This document shows positions 1 to 12,364 of a stretch of DNA of 64,000 bases, piece after piece (position 1 is the stretch's first letter; each line of letters starts with the position of its first letter). The notes under the pieces are model-generated. The model did not search any database. It saw only the letters and a list, made by a program, of their open reading frames with translations, and was not told the DNA's origin. Source of the DNA: Myxococcales bacterium. GTDB lineage: Bacteria; Myxococcota_A; Polyangia; Haliangiales; Haliangiaceae. Position numbers and translations under genes: made by a program. Location of the stretch: NCBI GenBank assembly GCA_016707895.1, contig JADJGV010000001.1:124001-188000 (forward strand). Reading direction: 5' to 3'.

Positions 1-1129
1 TCGCGAGCGGCGCCAGCACGGCGATCGTGTCGGTGATCAGCACGCGGCGCGGGAACGCCGGGAACGCGACCTGCCCGACCGCGTAGGCGACCGCGTAGCC
101 GAGCGCGCCCAGCAGCCACGCCTGCTGCAGCACGAGGCCGAGCAGCCGCCGGCGCGGCGCGCCCATGAGCTTGAGCACGGCGAGGTCGTGGGTCTTCTCG
201 AGCGTCAGGTTGTAGATGACCATCATGACGATGACCGCCGCGGTCAGCGTGAGGATCACCGTGAACAGGCCGATCTGCATCCGCGCTCGCTGGACCACGC
301 CGCCGAGGAGCAGCGCCTCCTGCTCGGCCTGGGTGTAGACGGTGACGTCGCCCCAGCTGCCCACGATCGCGCGCACGGCGGCCAGCTGGTGCGGGGCCAC
401 CTCGACCAGGACCGCGGCCACCGGCGGCGACGCGACTGCGGGCGCTCGCCAGCGCGGGTCGGTCGCGAGGTCCTCGAGCGCGGGCTGGCCGCGCCCGAGG
501 TCGGTCGCGCGCAGCCGCTCGACGACGCGCTGCCGCTCGAGCACCGTGGCCTCGGCGGGTTGGTCCAAGGCGATCAGCTGCGCGTCGGCGACGCTGACGA
601 ACGCGACCGAGTCGCCGCCCGAGGTGAGCGCGTTGCGGGTGAGGCCAACCACCCGGTACGGCTCGCCGGCCAGCGTCAGCGACGTCCCGAGGGCGAGGCC
701 GAGCGAGGCGTCGACGATCAGCTCGCCGTGGCCCTGCTGGAGCGGCCGCCCGCGCACGAGCGGCAGCGACGCGCCGGCGTCGTCGGGCCACCCGAGGCCG
801 ACCAGGGCGATGCGCATGATCTGGCCGTGGTGATCGCGCTGGATGGTCTGGTAGGTGTAGGGGCGGGCGCGACGCACGCCGGGCAGCGCGGCGGCCCGCG
901 CCTCGACGCTGGGATCGAGCCGCGATCCCTCCGCGAACGGCCCCCGCGTGTCGCGCTGCACGATCCACAGATCGGCGCGCATGGCCCGCGCCAGGATCGT
1001 GGCGTCGTCGACCATGCCAGCGTAGATGCCCTGCATCGCGACCACCACGGTCAGCAGCAGGCCGAGGCCACCCGCGGTGCCGAGGAAGCGCCCCAGGTGT
1101 CGCCGGACGTCGCGCAGCGCGAGGTTCAT
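1..1129 (-). CDS. FtsX/MacB-type ABC transporter permease (3' end outside window)
   Basis: Membrane permease of a MacB/LolE-like ABC exporter. The protein starts at the ATG at 1129, which overlaps the stop of the upstream adaptor gene (ATGA). An N-terminal membrane helix (about residues 12-33, LGTAGGLGLLLTVVVAMQG) is followed by a long MacB-like extracytoplasmic domain. A cluster of helices then begins with IGLFTVILTLTAAVIVMMVIYN and the FtsX-typical LEKTHDLAVLKLMGA motif that precedes the last helices. The reading frame stays open to base 1, so the C-terminus and probably the ATPase gene lie outside. It is last in an operon TetR, membrane protein, MFP adaptor, permease, so it probably forms an efflux or lipoprotein/peptide exporter. 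The substrate cannot be inferred. Confidence 0.85.
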   Translation of the reverse strand, partial: MNLALRDVRRHLGRFLGTAGGLGLLLTVVVAMQGIYAGMVDDATILARAMRADLWIVQRDTRGPFAEGSRLDPSVEARAAALPGVRRARPYTYQTIQRDHHGQIMRIALVGLGWPDDAGASLPLVRGRPLQQGHGELIVDASLGLALGTSLTLAGEPYRVVGLTRNALTSGGDSVAFVSVADAQLIALDQPAEATVLERQRVVERLRATDLGRGQPALEDLATDPRWRAPAVASPPVAAVLVEVAPHQLAAVRAIVGSWGDVTVYTQAEQEALLLGGVVQRARMQIGLFTVILTLTAAVIVMMVIYNLTLEKTHDLAVLKLMGAPRRRLLGLVLQQAWLLGALGYAVAYAVGQVAFPAFPRRVLITDTIAVLAPLA

Positions 1130-2298
1130 CGCGCGCTCCACCGCCGTCCGCGCGGCAGGTCGCGGCGCGGATCCGGCGCGGCCAGCAGGCGGTCACCCTC
1201 GGCGAGCCCGGCGAGCACCTCGACGTGATCGCGGCCGATGACGCCCAGCCGGGGCCGCGCCAGCGCGATCCGACCGCCGCGGTCGACGAACACGTACGGC
1301 CCCGCGGCGTCGTGGTGGATCATCGCGATCGGCACCCGCACCACGTCGTCGCGGCGGGCCAGCTCGATGCGCACGTCGGCGCGCTGGCCGATGGCGATCC
1401 GCCGATCGACGCGGTCCGGCGTCACCTCGACCTGGAGCTCGTGGGTCTGGCGGTCTGCCTCCCACGGCACCCGCGACACCCGGGCCGGGACCACGTCCGT
1501 CGAGCCGGGGAACGTGACGGTGGCGGGCTGATCGACGGCGAGCTGCGCCAGCACCGTCTCGTCGATCGCCGCGCGCACGTGGACCTGACGCGTGTCGACG
1601 AGGCGCAGCACCGTGGCGCCGATCGCGACGGTGTCGCCGGGCTCGCGCAGGCGGCGGATCACCAGGCCGTCGAACGGCGCGAGCAGCGTGGCGCGCACCA
1701 CCGTCTCCTGGCGCTGCGCGGCCACGCCGGCCGCGACGTCGATGCCGCGGGTCGCCTCCCCGCGCTGCGCCAGCACGCGATCGAGATCGGCACGCGCGAC
1801 CCGGACCCGATCGGTCGCCTCGTCGCCCTCGCGCCCCGCCACGCTTCCCGCCGCGACCAGCACCTGGGTCCGCGCCGCCTCGCGCTCGGCGCTCGCAAGC
1901 AGGGCGCGGGCGCGGTCCTCCTCGGCGGCCAGCCGCACGAGCGACGCCCGCGCCGCGCCGACGCCGGTCCGGGCCGAGCGCAGGTCGGCCTGGACCTGAT
2001 CGGTCTCGAGGCGCGCCAGCTCCTGACCCAGCGTCACCCGGTCACCTTCGTCGACCTGCACCTCGCTGAGCCGGCCCACCATGTCGAACCCGACCGCGGC
2101 CTCGCGCTGGCTCTCGATGGTGCCGCGCCCGAACGCCTCGATGGTGACGGTGCCGCGATCGACGCGCGCGACCACCACCGCGACCGGCCGCCAGACGCGG
2201 AGCCAGGCGATCAGCAGCGCGATCGCGATGACCACCGCGAACGGCAGCCCGCGCCGGACGACGCCCAGCCCGCGCCGGAGCGTGGCCGCGGCCGTCAT
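1126..2298 (-). CDS. HlyD/MFP-family efflux adaptor (RND/MacA-like periplasmic subunit)
   Basis: Membrane fusion protein, 390 residues, linking the ABC permease downstream to the outer envelope. One N-terminal membrane anchor (about 17-34, FAVVIAIALLIAWLRVW) is followed by a beta-barrel/lipoyl half (GRLSEVQVDEGDRVTLGQEL), an alpha-helical coiled-coil hairpin rich in Ala/Arg/Glu (about 105-190) and the second lipoyl half with the classic LLAPFDGLVIRRLREPGDTV sequence. The C-terminus has the usual HHDAAGPYVFV and DHVEVLAGLAEGDRLL stretches. The chosen ATG at 2298 overlaps the stop of the upstream gene (ATGA); the frame upstream of it is not protein-like. The stop overlaps the permease start, so the genes are translationally coupled. 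Confidence 0.88.
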   Translation of the reverse strand: MTAAATLRRGLGVVRRGLPFAVVIAIALLIAWLRVWRPVAVVVARVDRGTVTIEAFGRGTIESQREAAVGFDMVGRLSEVQVDEGDRVTLGQELARLETDQVQADLRSARTGVGAARASLVRLAAEEDRARALLASAEREAARTQVLVAAGSVAGREGDEATDRVRVARADLDRVLAQRGEATRGIDVAAGVAAQRQETVVRATLLAPFDGLVIRRLREPGDTVAIGATVLRLVDTRQVHVRAAIDETVLAQLAVDQPATVTFPGSTDVVPARVSRVPWEADRQTHELQVEVTPDRVDRRIAIGQRADVRIELARRDDVVRVPIAMIHHDAAGPYVFVDRGGRIALARPRLGVIGRDHVEVLAGLAEGDRLLAAPDPRRDLPRGRRWSAR

Positions 2299-2759
2299 CG
2301 CGACCTCGCGGCGCGGCGGTCGGGGCCGAGCCAGCGGCCGAGCAACCACGCCTGGACCACCCAGAACCCGGCGCGCAGCGTCATCGCGACCACGGTCCGG
2401 GGCTCGTAGGCGCCGCCACCCGCGACGTGGACGCCGAGCCCAGCGAACACCAGCAGCGTCGCAACCGCGAGCCCGCGCGCCGCCCTCGTCGCCCAGCCGC
2501 GGCCGAGCGCCGCGCCCACGCCGGTCGCCACGTAGCCGAAGCCGGCGGCGAAGTTGAAGATCAGGACGAAGCCGACCACGTGGCCGGCCGCGGCCCGCGC
2601 CGCTGGCCCGCCGAACAGGACGTGGCCGCCCTCGACGATGGTCGCCAGCCCGAACAGCGTCGCCAGCGCACCGGCGATCCGCCGCGGCCACGGGCCGCGC
2701 GAACCGACGCCACCGGGAGCTATGGCGCCGGCGACCACGGTCACGGCATCAGCGTTCAT
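2295..2759 (-). CDS. Small four-helix membrane protein of the efflux operon
   Basis: A 154-residue integral membrane protein with about four hydrophobic helices: IAGALATLFGLATIVEG, AAGHVVGFVLIFNFAAGFGYVATGVG, GLAVATLLVFAGLGVHVAGG and VAMTLRAGFWVVQAWLLG. No family is recognised; the layout resembles small DoxX-like or uncharacterised membrane proteins. Its ATG overlaps the tetR stop (ATGA) and its stop overlaps the MFP start, so it is an integral member of the efflux operon. It may be an accessory to the exporter. Confidence 0.75.
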   Translation of the reverse strand: MNADAVTVVAGAIAPGGVGSRGPWPRRIAGALATLFGLATIVEGGHVLFGGPAARAAAGHVVGFVLIFNFAAGFGYVATGVGAALGRGWATRAARGLAVATLLVFAGLGVHVAGGGAYEPRTVVAMTLRAGFWVVQAWLLGRWLGPDRRAARSR

Positions 2760-3370
2760 GGAGTCCTCCGTTGCGGTGAAGGCGCGGCTTCGAGCGCGCC
2801 GAGCAGCGTGAGCAAGCCGGCGACGACGGCCCGGCGATCGCGCTCGCGCGGCCGCGGGCTGCCGGGGGCCAGCGCCAGCATCTGCACCGTCCCCATCACG
2901 ATGGGCGCGAGGCTCGCGACCGGGATGTCGCGCCGCACCCGGCCGCTGGCTTGCGCGTCGGTCAGGCAGCGCTCGACGAACCCGCGGGTCTTGCGGACGC
3001 AGGCCGCCAGGCGCTCGGACCCGCCCGGCGGCAGCGCCAGCGAGAACTGGTCGGAGAGCATCAGCCGCGCGATGCCGCGCTGGCCGCCGACCGCGCTCGC
3101 GCGGGCCTCGATGAAGGCCGCCAGCCGCTCCAGCGGCTCGAGCGCGTCGGGCGGAAACGTCTGGTCGAGGACGACCTCGACCCGCGCGACCACCGCGTCG
3201 AGCAACGCCGCCAGCGACGCGAAGTGCCGGAAGATCGCGCCGCTCGACAGGCCGACCGCGGTCGCGAGGCTGCGGGTGCTGAGCGCGGCGATGCCCTGGG
3301 TCGCGATGATCTGGAGCGCCGCGTCGACCAGCTCGGTCTGCCGGACGGGGGAGGCGCGACGCGTGCTCAC
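2756..3370 (-). CDS. TetR/AcrR-family transcriptional repressor
   Basis: A 204-residue TetR-type regulator. The N-terminal HTH is clear: RQTELVDAALQIIATQGIAAL, then STRSLATAVGLSSGAIFRHF with the family-typical recognition helix and RHF ending. The C-terminal ligand-binding region is alpha-helical. I chose the GTG at 3370 rather than the upstream ATG at 3397. A promoter (TTGCCA, 17-bp spacer, TACTCT) ends 6 bases before this GTG, and a perfect operator-like palindrome (3379-3392) overlaps the -10, so the longer form would place the operator inside the gene. It is first gene of the efflux operon and probably represses it and itself. Confidence 0.88.
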   Translation of the reverse strand: MSTRRASPVRQTELVDAALQIIATQGIAALSTRSLATAVGLSSGAIFRHFASLAALLDAVVARVEVVLDQTFPPDALEPLERLAAFIEARASAVGGQRGIARLMLSDQFSLALPPGGSERLAACVRKTRGFVERCLTDAQASGRVRRDIPVASLAPIVMGTVQMLALAPGSPRPRERDRRAVVAGLLTLLGALEAAPSPQRRTP

Positions 3371-3376
3371 GTCAAG

Positions 3377-3405
3377 AGAGTAAGTGCTTACTTGCATCCT
3401 GGCAA
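3377..3405 (-). promoter_or_regulatory. Promoter and TetR operator of the efflux operon
   Basis: Read on the minus strand: -35 TTGCCA (3405-3400), 17-bp spacer, -10 TACTCT (3382-3377), then 6 bases to the GTG. The palindrome AGTAAG-TG-CTTACT at 3379-3392 covers most of the -10 and the adjoining spacer, a standard position for TetR autorepression. The promoter hexamers and palindrome are seen in the sequence; binding is inferred. Confidence 0.7.
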
Positions 3406-3475
3406 GCCCCGCGGGCGCGTCCGGGCGCTGGCACCGCCGCCTGCGTGGCGCCCGCCGACCTGCTACCTTCCGCGG

Positions 3476-4293
3476 GTGATCACGCGCCGTCGCCTGCTGG
3501 GTGCCGGCCTGGTCGGCGCGGCCGCGCTGGCCCGGCCGCGGTGGGCGCGCGCGATCGGCCCAGGCTCGAAGTTCCGGATCGGCCAGCTGTCGCTGGGGCA
3601 GCCGGCGCCGCGGCCGGGGGCGACCCGGCGGCTGTTGTGGGCCATCGACAAGTACACGTCGATCGCGGTCGACCTCGAGTCGCCGGTGGTCACGCCGACC
3701 TCGTCGAGCTTGCACGAGTCGCCGTTCCTGTACCTGGCCGGCGACCGCGAGTTCGCGGTGCCGGGGCCGACCGGGGTCGAGGCGCTGCGCCGCTACCTGA
3801 CCTTCGGCGGGTTCTTGCTGATCGACTCGGCCGAGGGCACCACCGACGGCGCGTTCGACAAGTCGGTGCGCGCGCTGTGCGCGGCGCTGTACCCGGCGCC
3901 GGCGGCCAACCTCGAGCTGGTGGCCAACGATCACGTCGTCTACAAGTCGTTCTACCTGCTCGATCGCCCGGTCGGGCGGCTGGCGCTGTCGCCGGTGATG
4001 GAGGGGGTGACCCGCAGCGGCCGGCTGACCGTCGCCTACGTCCAGAACGATCTGGGCGGCGCGTGGTCGCGCGACAACTTCGGCAACTACGACTTCCCGT
4101 GCGAACCCGACGGCGAGCGCCAGCGCGAGCTGGCGTTCCGCATGGGCGTCAACCTGGTGATGTACGCGCTGTGCCTGGACTACAAGACCGACCAGGTGCA
4201 CGTGCCGTTCATCATGCGCCGGCGCCGCTGGCGCCCCGATGACGGCGCGCAGACGCCGCCGGCCACGACCCCGCCGTCGAAGCCGCCGTCGCC

Positions 4294-4297
<4 letters not shown>
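3476..4297 (+). CDS. DUF4159-like Tat-exported protein
   Basis: A 273-residue protein starting at GTG 3476. It opens with a twin-arginine signal (ITRRRLLGAGLVGAAALA, then ARA), so it is probably exported folded by Tat. The mature part resembles DUF4159: RRLLWAIDKYTSI, a central FLYLAGDREFAVPG, then LRRYLTFGGFLLIDSAEG, which is typical of this GATase-like fold, and late RELAFRMGVNLVMYALCLDYK. The C-terminus is Pro/Arg-rich. It is the first gene of an operon with the VWA protein downstream (GTGA overlap); DUF4159 and VWA proteins often travel with MoxR ATPases and DUF58 proteins, which are not seen here. A TACCTT hexamer ends 6 bases before the start. Confidence 0.8.
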
Positions 4298-6780
<2,483 letters not shown>

Positions 6781-6794
6781 ATCCCCGGAGCCCC

Positions 6795-7975
<1,181 letters not shown>

Positions 7976-7979
<4 letters not shown>

Positions 7980-9121
7980 CGCGCGGCGCGCTGGCGGTGG
8001 CGGCGGTGCTGGCGGTGCCGGCGCTGGCCCACGCCGGCGCGAAGGACCCCGACGGCCGCGTCGTGTTCGCCCGCGGCACGTCGCTGTGGCTGACCGACGG
8101 CCGCGGCAAGGCGACCGCGACCGCGATCGCGACCCTGCCCGGGCCCGCCGCCGACGTGCAGATGATCCGCACCGACGCCGCCGGCACGACGCTGCTGGTC
8201 GAGCTGGCCGGCGCGTGGTGGTCGGCGCCGATGCCGGCCGCCGGCGCGACGACGACGCTGACCAAGCTCGGCTGCGGCGCCGGCGCCGCGCGGCTGTCGA
8301 TGGGCGGCGACTGCGTGGTGTGCGCGTCGGCCAGCGGCAAGACGCTCTTGGTCCGGCTCGCCGACGGCAAGCAGTTCACCCGCGACGCGCCGGGCCCCAG
8401 CGTCCACCTCGCCGAGAAGGGCGGCGCGCGCTCGCTGGTGTGGAGCGACGGCGGCGCGGTGCGGGCCGCGCCGATCACCGATCGCAGGCAGGTGAAGGTG
8501 GTGGCTCCCGAGGCGCCGCTGCGCGGGCTGGTGGTGTCGCCCGACGGCACGCGCGCCGTCGGCACCTACCTCGCGCCGCCGCCCGGCCCGCCCAAGGGCG
8601 AGGCCGCGCGCGAGTTCCTGATGGGCTTCCCGCTCGACGGCTCGACCGCGCGCCGCCGGCTGATCCGCGACGGCGTCGTGATCGACTGGTCGTGGGACAG
8701 CGCGTGGCTGCTGATCCAGGACGGCGGCAAGGCGTGCATCGCCCGCGCCGTCGGCGGCGAGTACAAGTGCTGGAAGGGCTACACCGCGGTGTCGATCTCG
8801 CCCGACGGCGCGTGGGGGCTGGTGCTGGGCCCGCGCGACGGCGTGACCGGCGACGACGGCGCCGCCCCGGCCCCGGTCGAGGAGGGCGGCAGCGACGAGG
8901 AGGGCGAGGTCGACGACGGCAAGGTCGCGCTGCCGACCGGCCCGCTGTCGCTGTACCGGGTGCGGCTGCCCGGCACGTACACCGAGCGCCCGACGCTGAT
9001 CGAGCGCGAGGTCGACGGCGCCGCGGCGTGGCTGCCGCTGACGGCGCCGCGCGCGCCCGAGGCCGCGCCGCCCGCCGCGCCGAAGCCGCCGACGCCCGCG
9101 CCCGCGCCCGCGCCGAAGTGA
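7976..9121 (+). CDS. Secreted TolB/beta-propeller-like protein
   Basis: A 381-residue protein with a Sec signal peptide (MTRGALAVAAVLAVPALAHAG). The mature part has repeating beta-strand blocks such as GRVVFARGTSLWLTDGRGK, GLVVSPDGTRAVGTYLA, VIDWSWDSAWLLIQDGG and AVSISPDGAWGLVLG. The recurring S-P-D-G-x-x-A pattern is typical of WD40/TolB-type propeller blades. The C-terminus is an Ala/Pro linker (PPAAPKPPTPAPAPAP). It starts at a GTG overlapping the upstream stop. No catalytic residues are apparent, and a protein-binding or periplasmic sensor role is only inferred. Confidence 0.7.
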
Positions 9122-9153
9122 ACCCGCCGCGCGCCTGCACTACAATCCAGCGC

Positions 9154-9372
9154 ATGCGCACCCTCGCGATCGTCGCCCTGTCCCTCGCCCTCGCCGCCTG
9201 CGGCGGCAAGCCCAAGCCGGCCACCACGCCCGACACCGCGACCGGGGTCCAGACCGAGGCCGAGGAGGCCGCACCCGACGACGGCGTCACCGACGACGGC
9301 GAGGACAACGCCAAGACCCGGCAGGCGCCGCCCGACGAGACCAGCGCCGATCCGTGCGGCGGCGGCGAGTAG
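9154..9372 (+). CDS. Small lipoprotein
   Basis: A 72-residue protein with a type II signal peptide (MRTLAIVALSLALAAC, lipobox LAAC, Cys16) and then a short, acidic, low-complexity tail ending in DPCGGGE. There is no recognised domain. A TACAAT hexamer at 9141-9146 ends 7 bases before the ATG, so it may be transcribed separately from the operon in front of it, as a leaderless message. Confidence 0.7.
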   Translation: MRTLAIVALSLALAACGGKPKPATTPDTATGVQTEAEEAAPDDGVTDDGEDNAKTRQAPPDETSADPCGGGE

Positions 9373-9381
9373 CCGACGCGC

Positions 9382-9410
9382 TTGCCCGGGCGCGGCGCGC
9401 GGGTACTAAT
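9382..9410 (+). promoter_or_regulatory. Promoter of the M18 aminopeptidase gene
   Basis: TTGCCC at 9382-9387 and a TACTAAT block at 9404-9410 (17-bp spacer if ACTAAT is taken as -10). The block ends 5 bases before the GTG start at 9416, implying a leaderless transcript. Confidence 0.5.
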
Positions 9411-9415
9411 CAGCC

Positions 9416-10708
9416 GTGCTCGACGATCTGCTCGCCTACCTGCACGCCTCGCCCACCCCGTTCCACGCCGTCGCCGAGGCCCGGCGCCGCCTCGACGCCG
9501 TCGGCTTCCGCCCGCTGGCCGAGGCCGAGCCGTGGGACCGCCTGGCGCCCGGCGCGTACCACGTCACCACCAGCGAGACCAACCTGATCGCGTTCGTGGT
9601 GCCGGCCGACGCCGCCGCGCGCGCGCGGTTCCGCATCGTCGGCGCGCACACCGACAGCCCCAACCTGCGGCTCAAGCCCAACGCCGAGTACACCGCCGAG
9701 GGCTACGCGCAGCTGGGCGTCGAGGTCTACGGCGGCGCGCTCTTGAACTCGTGGCTCGATCGCGATCTCGGCCTGGCCGGGCGGGTCCTCGCGCGCGGCG
9801 CCGACGGCGGGCTGACCAGCCACCTGGTGCGCGTCGATCGTCCGGTCGCGCGGGTGCCGCAGCTGGCGATCCACCTCGACCGCGAGGTCAACGACAAGGG
9901 CCTGGTGCTCAACCGCCAGGATCACCTGGCGCCGGTGTTCGGGCTGGCGGCCGGCGCCCGCGGCGTGACCGCGCTCGTGGCCGAGGCCGCCGGCGTCGCC
10001 CCCGAGGCGATCATCGGGACCGAGCTGATGCTCTACGATCTCGCCGCGCCCACCGTCGGCGGCCCGGCCGGCGAGTTCATCTTCTCGGCGCGCCTCGACA
10101 ACCTGGCGATGGCCCACGCCGCCACCACCGCGCTGGCCGCCGCCGCGCCCCGCCCGCTGGCCGCGATCCCGGTGATCGCGCTGTTCGATCACGAGGAGGT
10201 CGGCAGCGCCAGCGCCGCCGGCGCCGGCAGCGCGGTCTTGCCGCGGGTGCTCGAGCGGCTGATCGGCGATCGCGAGGCGTTCCACCAGGCGTGCGCGCGC
10301 TCGTCGTGCGTCTCGGCCGACATGGCCCACGCGGTCCACCCCAACTACGCCGGCCGCCACGAGCCGCGCCACAAGCCGGTGCTCAACGGCGGCCCCGTGA
10401 TCAAGACCAACAGCCAGCAGCGCTACGCCACCACCAGCGCCACCGCGCTCATGTTCGCCGAGCTGTGCCGGGCCGAGGGCGTGCCCGTCCAGCACTACGC
10501 CCACCGCACCGACCTGCCCTGCGGCAGCACCATCGGCCCGATCACCTCGACGCTGCTCGGCATCGCCACCGTCGACGTCGGCAACCCCATGCTCAGCATG
10601 CACTCCGCCCGCGAGATGGCCGGCAGCCAGGATCCCGCCCTCATGACCCGCGTCCTGACCCGCTACCTCGGGGGACAGGCTCCGGGGTCTCAACAACCCG
10701 GAATTTAA
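9416..10708 (+). CDS. apeB: M18-family aspartyl aminopeptidase
   Basis: A 430-residue cytosolic metalloaminopeptidase that removes N-terminal acidic residues. Family M18 zinc and catalytic motifs are all present: GAHTDSPNLRLKP (His ligand), SARLDNLAMA (bridging Asp), FDHEEVGS (catalytic and ligand Glu), SADMAHAVHPNY (Asp) and MLSMHSARE (last His). The start is GTG 9416. The last dozen codons (GGQAPGSQQPGI and the stop) lie inside a 132-bp inverted-repeat element that begins at 10671. The enzyme core is complete up to RVLTRYL, about where relatives end, so activity is probably kept. Confidence 0.92.
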   Translation: MLDDLLAYLHASPTPFHAVAEARRRLDAVGFRPLAEAEPWDRLAPGAYHVTTSETNLIAFVVPADAAARARFRIVGAHTDSPNLRLKPNAEYTAEGYAQLGVEVYGGALLNSWLDRDLGLAGRVLARGADGGLTSHLVRVDRPVARVPQLAIHLDREVNDKGLVLNRQDHLAPVFGLAAGARGVTALVAEAAGVAPEAIIGTELMLYDLAAPTVGGPAGEFIFSARLDNLAMAHAATTALAAAAPRPLAAIPVIALFDHEEVGSASAAGAGSAVLPRVLERLIGDREAFHQACARSSCVSADMAHAVHPNYAGRHEPRHKPVLNGGPVIKTNSQQRYATTSATALMFAELCRAEGVPVQHYAHRTDLPCGSTIGPITSTLLGIATVDVGNPMLSMHSAREMAGSQDPALMTRVLTRYLGGQAPGSQQPGI

Positions 10709-10802
10709 AGCGAATTCGACCGCAGCGCGCAGGGCATGAACTGCGCGGTCAGTCAAAATAGCCAAGCAGCATCAAGCCCTTACGCCCCCAGAGCCTGTCC
10801 CC
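10671..10802. mobile_element. 132-bp inverted-repeat element (MITE/REP-like)
   Basis: A perfect 12-bp terminal inverted repeat, GGGGACAGGCTC at 10671-10682 and GAGCCTGTCCCC at 10791-10802. Similarity extends through the adjoining G-run (16 of 17 matching). The interior is clearly more AT-rich than its surroundings (gaatttaaagcgaattcg, agtcaaaatagccaa) and carries no ORF. It supplies the final codons and stop of the aminopeptidase gene and ends 3 bases before the boxB stop codon. The termini look like the GGGGACAG-type repeats found near REP-associated transposases, but no transposase is nearby. Confidence 0.6.
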
Positions 10803-10805
10803 TGA

Positions 10806-12224
<1,419 letters not shown>

Positions 12225-12240
12225 GGGGGCCTCGATGGGG

Positions 12241-12342
12241 TCGGGGTCGGAGTGGGCGTCGGGGTCGGGATCGGGATCGGGATCGGGATCGGGATCGGGA
12301 TCGGGATCGGGATCGGGGTCGGGATCGGGATCGGGATCAGGA
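12241..12342. repeat. Hexanucleotide tandem repeat (TCGGGA)n between boxC and boxB
   Basis: Seventeen consecutive 6-bp units related to TCGGGA fill the boxC-boxB spacer. Nine exact TCGGGA units stand in two runs, interrupted by a TCGGGG unit at 12313; the edge units are degenerate. It is a simple-sequence repeat, so its copy number is likely to vary between strains. Confidence 0.9.
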
Positions 12343-12364
12343 AACGGGCACGGGCACGGGTCGA

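Noticed and set aside
188..1228. Long plus-strand open frame opposite the permease
   Set aside because: His/Arg/Gly-rich nonsense opposite a clear FtsX protein; an effect of high GC content.
12241..12342. Coding Asp-Pro repeat joining BoxC and BoxB
   Set aside because: BoxC has its own stop at 12365 and BoxB a normal start at 12224; the Asp-Pro reading is a by-product of the repeat.
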